From NCBI GenBank assembly GCA_021780435.1, contig JAJXYV010000098.1, forward strand, positions 1-45,144: 45,144 nucleotides of DNA, read 5' to 3'. A program made the position numbers and the translations under genes. This document shows positions 18,760 to 27,702 of the stretch, one piece after another. The notes under the pieces were generated by a model. That model made no database searches, had not been told where the DNA came from, and saw only the letters and a list, made by a program, of their open reading frames with translations. Every line of letters starts with the position of its first letter. Position 1 is the stretch's first letter. The stretch is from Pseudomonadota bacterium (GTDB taxonomy: Bacteria > Pseudomonadota > Alphaproteobacteria > Rhizobiales > Beijerinckiaceae).

Positions 18760-19980
18760 TCAGCGGCCCTCCCGCATCCGGCCGGGATTGAAAAGCCCGA
18801 GGGGGTCGAAGCCGCTTTTTACGCGCGCGGCAAGCGCCGTGAGGGCTGGCGCGGCGGGTTCGAACACCTCGACCTGGGATCTGACTTCCTTTCGCGCGAC
18901 GATCAGGGTCGAATGGCCGCCGCAAGCTTTCATGGCGTCACGCACGACCGCCGCCCCGCCGTCGCTTCCCGCTTCGGCGGGGTCGAGGCTCAGCCAGACC
19001 TGGCCGCCGCCCCAATCGTAAAAGGCTTCCGCGGCTACCAAGCGCGCGCGAACCGCCTCGACAGCCTTCGCCGCGAGGCTCGGCGTCGGGCAGAGCCGCC
19101 AGACAATGCGCTCGCCGTCGGCAAGCAGCGGGCGAACTTCTCCGACATCGCGCCAGAACGCCGCCGAATCGTCGCCTTCGAGCTGGGCGCCACGGCCGAA
19201 GGCGGCTTCGATCGCCTCGGCGCGGAAGGCGACCGACGGCGCCGGCCCCTCGATGCGCAGCGCCGTGACGGCGCCCAGGCCGTCCGCCACGCCGGAAAGG
19301 CTCGACCGGCGCGCCGCCGCCTCCGGCAGATGCGCGACGCCGGAGATTTCGTGCGGCGCATTCAGGGCGGCCGACATGGCGCCAACCGCGACCTCATCGG
19401 CGAGCGCATGAAGCAGGATCGTGCGCTCGGTCTCCGGCCTCGGCATGACCTTCAGCGTGACCTCAGTCAGGATGGACAAGGTGCCGAAGGAGCCGACGAT
19501 CAATTTGCTCAAGTCGAAGCCGGTGACGTTCTTCACCACCTTGCCGCCGGCCTTGAAGATCTCGCCGCGCCCGTTGACTGCGGAAAAGCCGAGCAGGAAA
19601 TCGCGCGCCGCACCGGCCCGGACGCGGCGCGGGCCGGAAATGTTGCAGGCGAGAACGCCGCCCAGGGTCGGCGCGTTCGCGCCGCCCAGCAGCCCCCGCC
19701 AATCCGGCGGCTCGAAAGCGAGCATCTGGCCGCGCCCGCGCAATTCAGCCTCGATCCGGGCGAGCGGCGTTCCCGGCCGCGCGGTCAGGATCAGTTCGGC
19801 CGGCTCGTAATCGACGATCCCGGCGATGCCCGAAATATCGAGCGCGTGGTCCGCCGCGACGGGGCGCCCGAAGCCGCGCTTGCCGCCGCCCGCGAAAATT
19901 TCGAACGTCTGTTTTCCCACCGCTGCCGCGGCGACCATGTCGGCCAGTTGTTTCTCATCGGACGGACTGAGGGAGGTCAT
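18760..19980 (-). CDS. glcE: Glycolate oxidase FAD-binding subunit
   Basis: A 406-residue protein with an FAD-binding PCMH-type fold at the N-terminus: FEIFAGGGKRGFGRPV, LILTARPGTPLARIE, then LGGVLACNISGPRR and the DFLLGFSAVNGRGEIFKAGG stretch. The C-terminus FDPLGLFNPGRM is the usual end of the family. GlcE pairs with GlcD and GlcF to make a three-subunit glycolate dehydrogenase. It starts 11 bases after glcD stops. The middle region is alanine-rich and variable, as in other GlcE proteins. Confidence 0.95.
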   Translation of the reverse strand: MTSLSPSDEKQLADMVAAAAVGKQTFEIFAGGGKRGFGRPVAADHALDISGIAGIVDYEPAELILTARPGTPLARIEAELRGRGQMLAFEPPDWRGLLGGANAPTLGGVLACNISGPRRVRAGAARDFLLGFSAVNGRGEIFKAGGKVVKNVTGFDLSKLIVGSFGTLSILTEVTLKVMPRPETERTILLHALADEVAVGAMSAALNAPHEISGVAHLPEAAARRSSLSGVADGLGAVTALRIEGPAPSVAFRAEAIEAAFGRGAQLEGDDSAAFWRDVGEVRPLLADGERIVWRLCPTPSLAAKAVEAVRARLVAAEAFYDWGGGQVWLSLDPAEAGSDGGAAVVRDAMKACGGHSTLIVARKEVRSQVEVFEPAAPALTALAARVKSGFDPLGLFNPGRMREGR

Positions 19981-19991
19981 TTTTTCTTCCG

Positions 19992-21482
19992 TCAGAAGCG
20001 GGGAAGGTCAGGGAAGCGCAATTGTCCGGCGCGGACATGCATGCGGCCGAGCTCCGCGCAGCGGCAGAGCTGCGGAAAGACCTTGCCAGGATTGAGCAGG
20101 CTGGACTCGTCAAAAGAGCATTTCAGGCGCTGCTGCTGGTTCAGGTCGGTCTCGTTGAACATCGCGTCCATCAGATCGCGTTTTTCCACGCCCACGCCGT
20201 GTTCACCGGTGAGCACGCCGCCCACCTCGACGCAAAGGCGGAGAATGTCCGCGCCGAAATCCTCGGCCGCTTGCAATTCGCCGGGCTTGTTGGCGTCATA
20301 GAGGATCAGCGGGTGCAGATTGCCGTCGCCGGCATGAAAGACATTGGCGACGCGCAGGCCGTATTTCGCCTCGAGCTGCTTCATGCGCAGCAGCACGCGG
20401 CCGATCTCCTTGCGGGGAATCGTGCCGTCCATGCACAGATAATCGGGCGAAATGCGGCCCACCGCCGGAAAGGCGGCCTTGCGGCCCGCCCAGAACAGAA
20501 GCCTTTCCGCCTCCGACTGGCTGGCGCGGCAGCTGGTGGCGCCGTGATCGCCGGCGATCTTCTCGATCGTCGCGATCAGGTGATCGACTTCGGCCGCGCA
20601 GCCGTCCAGTTCGACGATCAGCACAGCCTCGGCGTCGAGCGGATAGCCGGCCCGGACGAAGGCTTCCGCAGCCTCGGTCGCCAGTCGGTCCATCATTTCC
20701 ATGCCGCCGGGGATGATTCCCGAGCCGATGATCTCGGCGACGCAATCGGCCGCCCCCTCGATCCCGGAAAAGCCGATCAGCAGAGCGCGGGCGCCTGGCG
20801 CCGTCGGCAGGACGCGCACGGTCACTTCGGTGACGACGCCGAGCAGGCCCTCGGAGCCGACCATGACGCCGAGCAGATCATAATCGCCGGCGTCGAAATG
20901 CTTGCCGCCGAGCCGCACGACCTCGCCATCCATCGTGACGAATTCAACACCGATGACATTATTGGTGGTCAGGCCATATTTCAGGCAATGCACGCCGCCG
21001 GAATTTTCCGCGACATTGCCGCCGATGGTGCAGGCGATCTGGCTCGACGGGTCGGGCGCGTAGTAAAGGCCATGGGCCTGCACCGCATGGGTGACGCCGA
21101 GATTGGTCACGCCCGGCTGCACCACGGCGCAGCGGTTGGCGACATCGATTTCGAGGATGCGCTTGAACTTGCCCATACCGAGCAGGACGCCGTCCGCGAG
21201 CGGCAGGGCGCCGCCCGACAGCGAGGTTCCCGCGCCGCGCGGCACGACCTTGACATTATTCGCCTTGCAATAGCGCAGCACTTCGACGACCTGCTGCGTA
21301 TTGTCCGGCAGCACGACGACCATGGGAAGCTGGCGATAGGCGGTCAGGGCGTCGCATTCGAAGGCGCGGCGCTCGCGCTCGCTGTCGATGACGCCCTCGC
21401 CGGGAACGATCCTCCGCAACGCTGCGACGATCTCGTCGCGGCGGGACAAGGTCGACCGGTCGGGTTCCGGCATCTGGATCAT
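19992..21482 (-). CDS. glcD: Glycolate oxidase catalytic FAD subunit
   Basis: A 496-residue flavoprotein that oxidises glycolate to glyoxylate. FAD-binding motifs include VVPRGAGTSLSGGALPL, SSQIACTIGGNVAENSGG and LLGVMVGSEGLLGVVTEVT; the C-terminal FAD-linked oxidase domain carries VANVFHAGDGNLHP and VLTGEHGVGVEKRDLM, which contribute the metal and substrate histidines. The ATG at 21482 has AGGAG 12 bases ahead and is preferred over 21512, which overlaps the end of the glycerate kinase gene. It lies 16 bases after that gene in the same unit. Confidence 0.97.
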   Translation of the reverse strand: MIQMPEPDRSTLSRRDEIVAALRRIVPGEGVIDSERERRAFECDALTAYRQLPMVVVLPDNTQQVVEVLRYCKANNVKVVPRGAGTSLSGGALPLADGVLLGMGKFKRILEIDVANRCAVVQPGVTNLGVTHAVQAHGLYYAPDPSSQIACTIGGNVAENSGGVHCLKYGLTTNNVIGVEFVTMDGEVVRLGGKHFDAGDYDLLGVMVGSEGLLGVVTEVTVRVLPTAPGARALLIGFSGIEGAADCVAEIIGSGIIPGGMEMMDRLATEAAEAFVRAGYPLDAEAVLIVELDGCAAEVDHLIATIEKIAGDHGATSCRASQSEAERLLFWAGRKAAFPAVGRISPDYLCMDGTIPRKEIGRVLLRMKQLEAKYGLRVANVFHAGDGNLHPLILYDANKPGELQAAEDFGADILRLCVEVGGVLTGEHGVGVEKRDLMDAMFNETDLNQQQRLKCSFDESSLLNPGKVFPQLCRCAELGRMHVRAGQLRFPDLPRF

Positions 21483-21498
21483 TTCGCGGCTCCTGCTG

Positions 21499-22770
21499 TC
21501 AGCGCCCGGCAATCAGTATAGCGCGGAAGTCGTTGACATTGGTGAAGGTCGGCCCGGTGACGACGGAATCGCCCAAAGCCTGGAAAAAGCCGTGGCCGTC
21601 GTTGTCGGCGAGGCTGTCCCTGGGCTTGATCCCCAGCGCTTCGGCCCGCGCCAGCGTGTCGGGCGCGACGACGGCGCCGGCTATGTCCTCCGCGCCATCG
21701 ACGCCGTCGGTGTCGCCGGCGATGGCGAAGACGCCGGAGAGGCCGTCGAGTTCGACGGCCAGCGACAGGAGGAACTCGACATTGCGGCCGCCCCTTCCTT
21801 GCCCCCGGATGGTCACGGTCGTCTCGCCGCCGGAGATCAGCACGCAGGGCGCCGGAATGGGCTGGTCATGGACGACGACCTGACGCGCCATTCCACCCAT
21901 CACGCGGCCGACCTCGCGCGCCTCGCCCTCGAGGGCGTCGCCGAGAATCAGCGGCGCGACGCCGGCGTCCCTGGCCACTTTGGCGGCGGCTTCGAGCGAG
22001 GCCTGCGGCGTGGCGATCAGGTGGACGATGGTGTTGGCGAAGACGGGATCGCCGGGCTTGGGCGTTTCGCGCCCTTCGTCGTTCAGAACGGCCGCGACGG
22101 CGGCGGGCGTTTCGACGCCATAACGCGCCAGAACCTCGCGCGCCTGCGCCAGGGTGCTCGCGTCCGGCACGGTGGGGCCGGAGGCGATGACGCTGGGATC
22201 GTCGCCGGGCACGTCGGAAATGAGCAGCGACACGACTTGCGCCGGCGCGGCGGCCGCGGCGAGACGGCCCGCCTTGATGGCGGACAGATGCTTCCGCACG
22301 CAGTTCATTTCCCCGATATTCGCGCCGCTGCGCAGCAAGGCGCGATTGATCGCCTGCTTGTCCGCCAGCGTGACGCCTGGCGCCGGCAGGGAGAGCAGCG
22401 CCGAGCCGCCGCCTGAGATCAGGCACAGGACGAGATCGTCGGGGGTGAGTCCGCGCACCAGGTCGAGAATCCGCTTCGCGGCCTCCTCTCCAGCGGCGTC
22501 GGGAACCGGATGGGCGGCCTCGACCACTTCGATGCGGTCGAGCCGACCGACGCCATAGCCGTAGCGCGTGACAACGAGGCCTGACAGTGGCCTGTCCTTC
22601 GGCCAATGGGCGTCCACAGCGCGCGCCATCGAGGCCGCCGCCTTGCCGGCGCCGACGACGATGGTGCGGCCCGGGGGAGGCTTGGGCAAATGCCGGGGCA
22701 CGACGATGTCGGGCGCGGCCTCAGCCACCGCGGCGTCGAACATTCGCCGCAGCAGCGCGCGTTCGTTCAT
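21499..22770 (-). CDS. gckA: Glycerate 2-kinase, MOFRL family
   Basis: A 423-residue kinase giving 2-phosphoglycerate from glycerate. Members are often labelled TtuD or 'hydroxypyruvate reductase', but the sequence is of the DUF4147/MOFRL glycerate kinase type: N-terminal TIVVGAGKAAASMARAV, the LCLISGGGSALLSLP nucleotide-binding loop, SDVPGDDPSVIASGPTVPD, and the C-terminal CVLISGGETTVTIRGQGRGG and GDTDGVDG motifs. A GGAGGAG precedes the ATG. Its place between tartronate semialdehyde reductase and glcD argues for the kinase role, completing the route from glyoxylate to the Calvin/glycolytic pool. Confidence 0.9.
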   Translation of the reverse strand: MNERALLRRMFDAAVAEAAPDIVVPRHLPKPPPGRTIVVGAGKAAASMARAVDAHWPKDRPLSGLVVTRYGYGVGRLDRIEVVEAAHPVPDAAGEEAAKRILDLVRGLTPDDLVLCLISGGGSALLSLPAPGVTLADKQAINRALLRSGANIGEMNCVRKHLSAIKAGRLAAAAAPAQVVSLLISDVPGDDPSVIASGPTVPDASTLAQAREVLARYGVETPAAVAAVLNDEGRETPKPGDPVFANTIVHLIATPQASLEAAAKVARDAGVAPLILGDALEGEAREVGRVMGGMARQVVVHDQPIPAPCVLISGGETTVTIRGQGRGGRNVEFLLSLAVELDGLSGVFAIAGDTDGVDGAEDIAGAVVAPDTLARAEALGIKPRDSLADNDGHGFFQALGDSVVTGPTFTNVNDFRAILIAGR

Positions 22771-22856
22771 GGCGAAACTCCTCCCCCGAATGGCCGTGCG
22801 GCTCTGTTTTTTTCATCGCGGCGGAGCCGGCGTCCGGCTCCGCTCCCATTATAGCT

Positions 22857-23744
22857 TCAGCCTTGTCCGATTTCGTAATTGGCCAGCTTTTCCAACACGC
22901 GAACCATGCCCGAATGATCCCAGGCGCCGCCGCCGGCGGCGGTCGCCGCATTGAACAATTCCTGGCAGGTCGCGGTGTTTGGCAGGCTGACGCCCAGGCT
23001 GCGTGCGCCCTGAAGGGCGAGGTTGAGGTCCTTCTGATGCAGGGCGATGCGGAAGCCCGGCTCGAAATTGCGCTTCACCATGCGCTCGCCATGCACTTCG
23101 AGAATGCGGGAATTGGCGAAGCCGCCCATGAGCGCCTGGCGCACGCGCGCGGGGTCGGCGCCCGCCTTGGAGGCGAAAAGCAGCGCCTCCCCAACCGCCT
23201 CGATGGTCAGGGCGACGATGATCTGGTTGGCGACCTTGGTGGTCTGGCCGTCGCCATTGCCGCCGACCAAGGTGATGTTCTTGCCCATCAGCTCGAAGAT
23301 CGGCTTGACCCGGGCGAAGGCCGCTTCAGGCCCGCCGACCATGATGGTCAGGGTCGCGGCCCTCGCGCCCACGTCGCCGCCCGAGACCGGCGCGTCGAGA
23401 TAGTCGCAGCCAAGGGCATTGACGCGCTGGGCGAATTCCTTGGTGGCGATCGGCGAGATCGAGCTCATGTCGACGACGATCTTGCCCTTCTCGAGGCCTT
23501 CGGCGACGCCGCCCTCGCCGAACAGCACACCGGCGACATCCGGCGTGTCCGGCAGCATGGTGATGATGATCTCGGCCTGGCGCGCCACGTCCGCGCCATT
23601 GGCGCAGGCGATCGCCCCCTTTTCGAGCAATTCCTGCGGCGGGGCGCTGCGATTATGCACATAGAGCTTGTGCCCGCCCGCGATGAGATGCCCGGCCATG
23701 GGGCGCCCCATGATGCCGAGGCCGATGAAGCCGATATTCGCCAT
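22857..23744 (-). CDS. glxR: 2-hydroxy-3-oxopropionate (tartronate semialdehyde) reductase
   Basis: A 295-residue beta-hydroxyacid dehydrogenase that reduces tartronate semialdehyde to D-glycerate with NAD(P)H. The Rossmann motif GFIGLGIMGRPMAGHL, the substrate motif DAPVSGGDVGARAATLTI, and the catalytic Lys region GQTTKVANQIIVALT are intact, as is the family C-terminal QKDLNLAL. The ATG at 23744 is set by a GGAGGA upstream and by the start of the nucleotide fold; a longer open frame upstream overlaps hyi and is not used. It lies 43 bases after hyi. Confidence 0.95.
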   Translation of the reverse strand: MANIGFIGLGIMGRPMAGHLIAGGHKLYVHNRSAPPQELLEKGAIACANGADVARQAEIIITMLPDTPDVAGVLFGEGGVAEGLEKGKIVVDMSSISPIATKEFAQRVNALGCDYLDAPVSGGDVGARAATLTIMVGGPEAAFARVKPIFELMGKNITLVGGNGDGQTTKVANQIIVALTIEAVGEALLFASKAGADPARVRQALMGGFANSRILEVHGERMVKRNFEPGFRIALHQKDLNLALQGARSLGVSLPNTATCQELFNAATAAGGGAWDHSGMVRVLEKLANYEIGQG

Positions 23745-23787
23745 GTCGAAATCCTCCGGAACCTTTTCCTGCGCTGATGTCGCGCGG

Positions 23788-24570
23788 TCACTTCGTCTTG
23801 TAGGGCGCAAACCAGGACAGGCCTTCGGCGGCCGTGGTCTTCGGCTTGTATTCGCAGCCGATCCAGCCGGCATAGCCGAGCGCGTCGAGGCGCCCGAACA
23901 GGAAGGGATAGTTCAGTTCGCCTGTGCCCGGCTCGTTGCGGCCGGGATTGTCGGCGATCTGGATATGGCCGATGCGCGCGAATTCGCGTTCGATCGTATT
24001 GGCGATGTCGCCCTCCATGACCTGCGCATGATAGATGTCATACTGCAGCTTGAGGTTGCCGACGCCGGCCTCGCTCAGCAAGGCGAAGCCGAAGCTCGGC
24101 CGATCGACGAAGAAACCGGGAATGTCGCGGCTGTTGACCGGCTCCAGCAGCAGGCCAATCCCCGCCGCCTGAAGCTTTTCCGAGGCGTAGCGCAGGTTGT
24201 CCAGCAGCGTGGCTTTCGCCTGCGCGCCGGAAACGCCGGCGGGCAGAATGCCGGAGAGGCAATTCAACTGCGGACAGCGGAGCGCCTTGGCGTAGTCGAT
24301 CGCCTTGTCGACGCCGGCGCGGAACTCGGCGACGCGATCGGGATGGCAGGCGATCCCGCGCTCGCCCTTGCCCCAGTCGCCGGCCGGCAGATTGTGGAGA
24401 ACCAGTTTCAGGCCGTTGTCGTGCAGGGCGGCGGCGACTTCGCTCTTCTCGAAATCATAGGGGAACAGGAATTCGACCGCGTCGAAGCCGGCGTCGGCGG
24501 CGGCCTTGAAGCGCTCCAGAAAGGGCAGCTCCGTGAACAGCATGGTCAGATTGGCGGCGAAATGCGGCAT
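23788..24570 (-). CDS. hyi: Hydroxypyruvate isomerase
   Basis: A 260-residue TIM-barrel isomerase interconverting hydroxypyruvate and tartronate semialdehyde. It starts with PHFAANLTMLFTELPFLERF and carries LLEPVNSRDIPGFF, LQYDIYHAQVMEGD and HIQIADNPGRNEPGTGELNY, whose Glu, Asp, His and Glu residues form the metal site typical of the xylose-isomerase-like fold. The Shine-Dalgarno AAGGAGGAAAC is close to ideal. It stands 60 bases after gcl and 43 before glxR, the same order as in E. coli. Confidence 0.96.
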   Translation of the reverse strand: MPHFAANLTMLFTELPFLERFKAAADAGFDAVEFLFPYDFEKSEVAAALHDNGLKLVLHNLPAGDWGKGERGIACHPDRVAEFRAGVDKAIDYAKALRCPQLNCLSGILPAGVSGAQAKATLLDNLRYASEKLQAAGIGLLLEPVNSRDIPGFFVDRPSFGFALLSEAGVGNLKLQYDIYHAQVMEGDIANTIEREFARIGHIQIADNPGRNEPGTGELNYPFLFGRLDALGYAGWIGCEYKPKTTAAEGLSWFAPYKTK

Positions 24571-24630
24571 GTTTCCTCCTTGGTCCTCCGGCGCGCGCCG
24601 AAGGACGGGAATGGCGAAAGATGAAAGGTT

Positions 24631-26475
24631 TCAGCGCTTGTCGGCGAAGGCGTCCACGGCCTCCTTTTTGGCCGGCGCCTCGACGGAGCGCAAATCCTCG
24701 CTCTTGCGGATGGACAGCGACGGATCGAGACAGAGGATTTCCTCGAATTCGTTCACGGCGTTGATCTCGGTTCCCATGGAAATATTGGTCACCCGCTCGA
24801 GGATGAATTCGAGCACGACCGGAACCTGATGCTCCTCCATCAGCTCCTTGGCGCGGGCGAAGGATTCCTTGAACTCGTTCGGGGTTTTCACCCGGATCGC
24901 CTTGCAGCCCAGGCCTTCGGCCACGGCGACATGGTCCACGCCATAGCCGGGCACGGCGTCGCCTTCGGCGTGCGCGTTGATGTTCTCGAAGGCGAGGCTC
25001 ACCTCGAAATCCATCTGGAAGCCGCGCTGCGCCTGGCGGATCAGGCCGAGATAGGAATTGTTCACGACGATATGGAGATAGGGCAGCTTGTGCTGCGCGC
25101 CGACCGCCAGCTCTTCGATCATGAACTGGAAGTCATAGTCGCCGGAGAGGGCCACGATCTTCCGGTCCGGGTCGGCGGCGCGCACGCCGAGCGCGGCCGG
25201 CAGCGTCCAGCCGAGCGGGCCGGCCTGGCCGCAATTGATCCAGTTGCGCGGGTGGTAAACATGGAGGAACTGCGCGCCGGCGATCTGCGACAGGCCGATC
25301 GTCGACACATAGCAGGTGTCGCGATCAAGACACTCGTTCATTTCCTGATAGACGCGCTGGGGTTTCAGCGGCACGGCGTCGAAATGGCTGCGGCGCAGCA
25401 TGTTGTTCTTGCGATGCAGGCATTGCGCCGCCCAAGCCGTGCGCTCCTTCAGCTTGCCTTCCGCCTTCAGCTCCTGGGCGGCCTCGATGAACAGCTTCAG
25501 CGCGGCGCGGGCGTCGGAAACGATGCCGTAATCGGGACCGAAGACACGGCCGATCTGGGTCGGCTCGATATCGACATGGATGAATTTCCGGCCCTCTGTA
25601 TAGACCTCGATCGAGCCGGTGTGGCGATTGGCCCAGCGGTTGCCGATGCCGAAGACGAAATCGGATTCCAGGAAAGTGGCGTTGCCATAGCGGTGGCTGG
25701 TTTGCAGGCCGACCATGCCGGCCATCAGCGGATGGTCGTCGGGAATCGAGCCCCATCCCATCAGGGTCGGGATCACCGGAACGCCGGTCAGTTCGGAGAA
25801 CTCGACCAAAAGCTCGCTGGCGTCGGCGTTGATGATCCCGCCGCCGGCGACGATCAGCGGACGCTCGGCTTCATTCAGCATGGCGAGCGCCTTGCGCGCC
25901 TGCGCGAGCGTCGCGGCCGGCTTGTAGATGGGCAGAGGCTCGTAGGTTTCGATGTCGAATTCGATCTCCGCCATCTGCACGTCGATCGGCAGATCGATCA
26001 GCACCGGGCCGGGACGCCCCGAGCGCATCAGATGGAAGGCCTGCTGGAACACGCGCGGCACGAGCGCCGGCTCGCGCACGGTGACCGCCATTTTGGTCAG
26101 CGACTTGGCGATCGACTCGATGTCCACGGCCTGAAAGTCTTCCTTGTAGAGGCGGGCGCGGGGCGCCTGGCCGGTGATGCACAGGATCGGGATGGAATCG
26201 GCGGACGCCGCGTAGAGGCCGGTGATCATATCCGTGCCGGCCGGGCCGGAGGTGCCGATGCACACGCCGATATTGCCCGGCTTGGCGCGCGAATAGCCGT
26301 CGGCCATATGCGAGGCGCCCTCGACATGGCGGGCGAGAATATGACGGATCGAGCCGCGCTTGCGCAGAGCCGCATAGAGGGGATTGATCGCCGCGCCCGG
26401 CACGCCGAAGGCGACATTGACGCCCTCGCGCTCCATCACCAGCACCGCGGCGTCGACCGTCGTCATCTTGGCCAT
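24631..26475 (-). CDS. gcl: Glyoxylate carboligase (tartronate-semialdehyde synthase)
   Basis: A 614-residue thiamine-diphosphate/FAD enzyme that condenses two glyoxylates to tartronate semialdehyde and CO2. Nearly all enzymes of this superfamily have a catalytic Glu in the first domain; here the position is Val51 ([19 protein letters not shown]), the known hallmark of Gcl, which separates it from acetolactate synthase. The cofactor motif [17 protein letters not shown] followed by [17 protein letters not shown] is present in the C-terminal domain. GGGAG precedes the ATG by seven bases. It is the first gene of the glycolate/glyoxylate unit and is divergent from the IclR regulator. Confidence 0.97.
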   Translation of the reverse strand: MAKMTTVDAAVLVMEREGVNVAFGVPGAAINPLYAALRKRGSIRHILARHVEGASHMADGYSRAKPGNIGVCIGTSGPAGTDMITGLYAASADSIPILCITGQAPRARLYKEDFQAVDIESIAKSLTKMAVTVREPALVPRVFQQAFHLMRSGRPGPVLIDLPIDVQMAEIEFDIETYEPLPIYKPAATLAQARKALAMLNEAERPLIVAGGGIINADASELLVEFSELTGVPVIPTLMGWGSIPDDHPLMAGMVGLQTSHRYGNATFLESDFVFGIGNRWANRHTGSIEVYTEGRKFIHVDIEPTQIGRVFGPDYGIVSDARAALKLFIEAAQELKAEGKLKERTAWAAQCLHRKNNMLRRSHFDAVPLKPQRVYQEMNECLDRDTCYVSTIGLSQIAGAQFLHVYHPRNWINCGQAGPLGWTLPAALGVRAADPDRKIVALSGDYDFQFMIEELAVGAQHKLPYLHIVVNNSYLGLIRQAQRGFQMDFEVSLAFENINAHAEGDAVPGYGVDHVAVAEGLGCKAIRVKTPNEFKESFARAKELMEEHQVPVVLEFILERVTNISMGTEINAVNEFEEILCLDPSLSIRKSEDLRSVEAPAKKEAVDAFADKR

Positions 26476-26571
26476 AACATTCTCCCGGACATGAAATTGT
26501 CATTGGATGCGTTATGGCAGGCCTGGAAAAAATTTCGAGACGGCTTCCACGATGCGGAATATTGAAGATTA

Positions 26572-26598
26572 TATCCAATAAAAACAAATTATTAGATA
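26572..26598. repeat. Imperfect palindrome in gcl/iclR intergenic region (candidate operator)
   Basis: TATCCAATAA (26572-26581) and TTATTAGATA (26589-26598) are inverted repeats matching at nine of ten positions around a seven-base AT-rich spacer. It lies about 97 bases upstream of gcl and 136 upstream of the IclR gene. IclR-family regulators bind such palindromes in divergent promoters, so this is a candidate site for the neighbouring regulator. Confidence 0.5.
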
Positions 26599-26627
26599 AT
26601 GTCATTCTCTCAATTTCAATCGAAAAG

Positions 26628-26713
26628 GCGCGATTTTTCCGAAAAAATTCCGTATCATGGAAAAATATGCGGAATCGCGCGGAAATCATGGAAAGAGCGC
26701 GATTTCGAAAAAG
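26628..26713. repeat. Direct repeats upstream of the IclR gene
   Basis: ATCATGGAAA occurs twice (26654-26663 and 26685-26694), exactly 31 bases apart, about three helical turns. A second family, GCGCGATTT followed closely by CGAAAAA, occurs at 26628-26646 and 26697-26713 and flanks the first pair. ATTCCG and CGGAAT also form an inverted pair in between. The cluster ends about 20 bases before the regulator start codon and suggests cooperative binding of a regulator, most simply autoregulation. Confidence 0.5.
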
Positions 26714-26733
26714 CGAAAAACGGAGTAATGCAC

Positions 26734-27585
26734 ATGGCGCGGCAGGCGATTGCGCGAAAGACGACGGCGGCCAAGTCGCGGTCGGGCGGCGAAAAGGGCG
26801 GCTCGGACCAGGTTCAGTCGCTGGCGCGCGCCTTGTCGCTGCTCAACCGCATCGCCGAGTCGCCCGACGATGGCGCGACGCTGACCGATCTGGCCCAGCA
26901 GGTCGGCCTGCCGCCGTCGACGGCGCATCGCCTGCTGCTCACATTGGAACAGGAGCGCTATGTCCGCTTCAGCCATGACCGGCGCATCTGGACCGTCGGC
27001 GTCCAGGCCTTCGTCAGCGGCTGCGCCTTCATCAAGACGCGCAACCTCGCCGCGCTGGCGCGCCCGCACATGCGCCGGCTGATGGAGGAGAGCGGAGAAA
27101 CGGTGAATCTCGCGATCGAGGACCAGGATGAGGCCGTCTATCTGGCGCAGGTCGAGTGCCGCCAGATGATGCGCGTTTTCGCACGCCCCGGCACGCGCGT
27201 GCTCCTGCATTGCTCGGCCGTCGGCAAGGCCATTTTCTCGCAAGCCTCCGACAAGGCCGTCGCCAAGGCGCTGCATCGCCACGGCATGCCGCGCCTGACG
27301 CCCAAGACCATCACCACGCCCGCCGCCTTGCGCGCCGAACTCCAGAAGATCCGGATTCAGGGCTACGCCTTGGACGACGAGGAACACGCCGTGGGCCTGC
27401 GCTGCATCGCCGCCCCGATCCGTGACGAGACCGGCGACATCATCGCCTCGGTCTCGATTTCCGGTCCTATGGCGCGAATCGAGGAGGATCGGATCCCGAT
27501 CCTCGGCCGGATGGTGATGGACGCCGCGCGGGCCATTTCGAGCGAAATGGGCGCAAGCGCGCCGAAAATCGACAAGCTGACGTAG
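26734..27585 (+). CDS. IclR-family transcriptional regulator
   Basis: A 283-residue DNA-binding protein with a basic N-terminal tail, a winged helix-turn-helix (LTDLAQQVGLPPSTAHRLLLTL, split over about residues 50-75) and a C-terminal effector domain containing CSAVGKAIFSQ, YALDDEEHAVGLRCIAAPIRD and IIASVSISGP. E. coli AllR, a member of this family, senses glyoxylate and represses gcl, so a similar role is likely here. The ATG at 26734 is preferred over 26728 because GGAG lies nine bases ahead of it. It is divergent from gcl, with a 258-base repeat-rich interval that probably holds both promoters. Confidence 0.9.
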   Translation: MARQAIARKTTAAKSRSGGEKGGSDQVQSLARALSLLNRIAESPDDGATLTDLAQQVGLPPSTAHRLLLTLEQERYVRFSHDRRIWTVGVQAFVSGCAFIKTRNLAALARPHMRRLMEESGETVNLAIEDQDEAVYLAQVECRQMMRVFARPGTRVLLHCSAVGKAIFSQASDKAVAKALHRHGMPRLTPKTITTPAALRAELQKIRIQGYALDDEEHAVGLRCIAAPIRDETGDIIASVSISGPMARIEEDRIPILGRMVMDAARAISSEMGASAPKIDKLT

Positions 27586-27702
27586 CGACTGGGGAATGGC
27601 GTGAATTTGGAGATCGGGGCATTGGCTCGTGGGGGATTTGCGAGTTGGGACTTCGGCGGGACGAGGATAAGATGCGCCTGTTTCGCCCGAGTAGACCCGT
27701 CG

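Noticed and set aside
18850-18866. GGTTCGAAC resembling a tRNA T-loop
   Set aside because: It lies inside glcE and no acceptor or anticodon arms can be folded around it.
18700-21500. Possible lactate or D-2-hydroxyacid dehydrogenase identity for GlcD
   Set aside because: The GlcD-GlcE-GlcF trio with gcl, hyi and glxR in one unit favours glycolate; sequence alone does not contradict this.
24829-26565. Open frame of 578 codons antisense to gcl
   Set aside because: It is rich in Arg, Gly, Ala, His and Asp, the mirror of the codon pattern of gcl, and has no domain I recognise.
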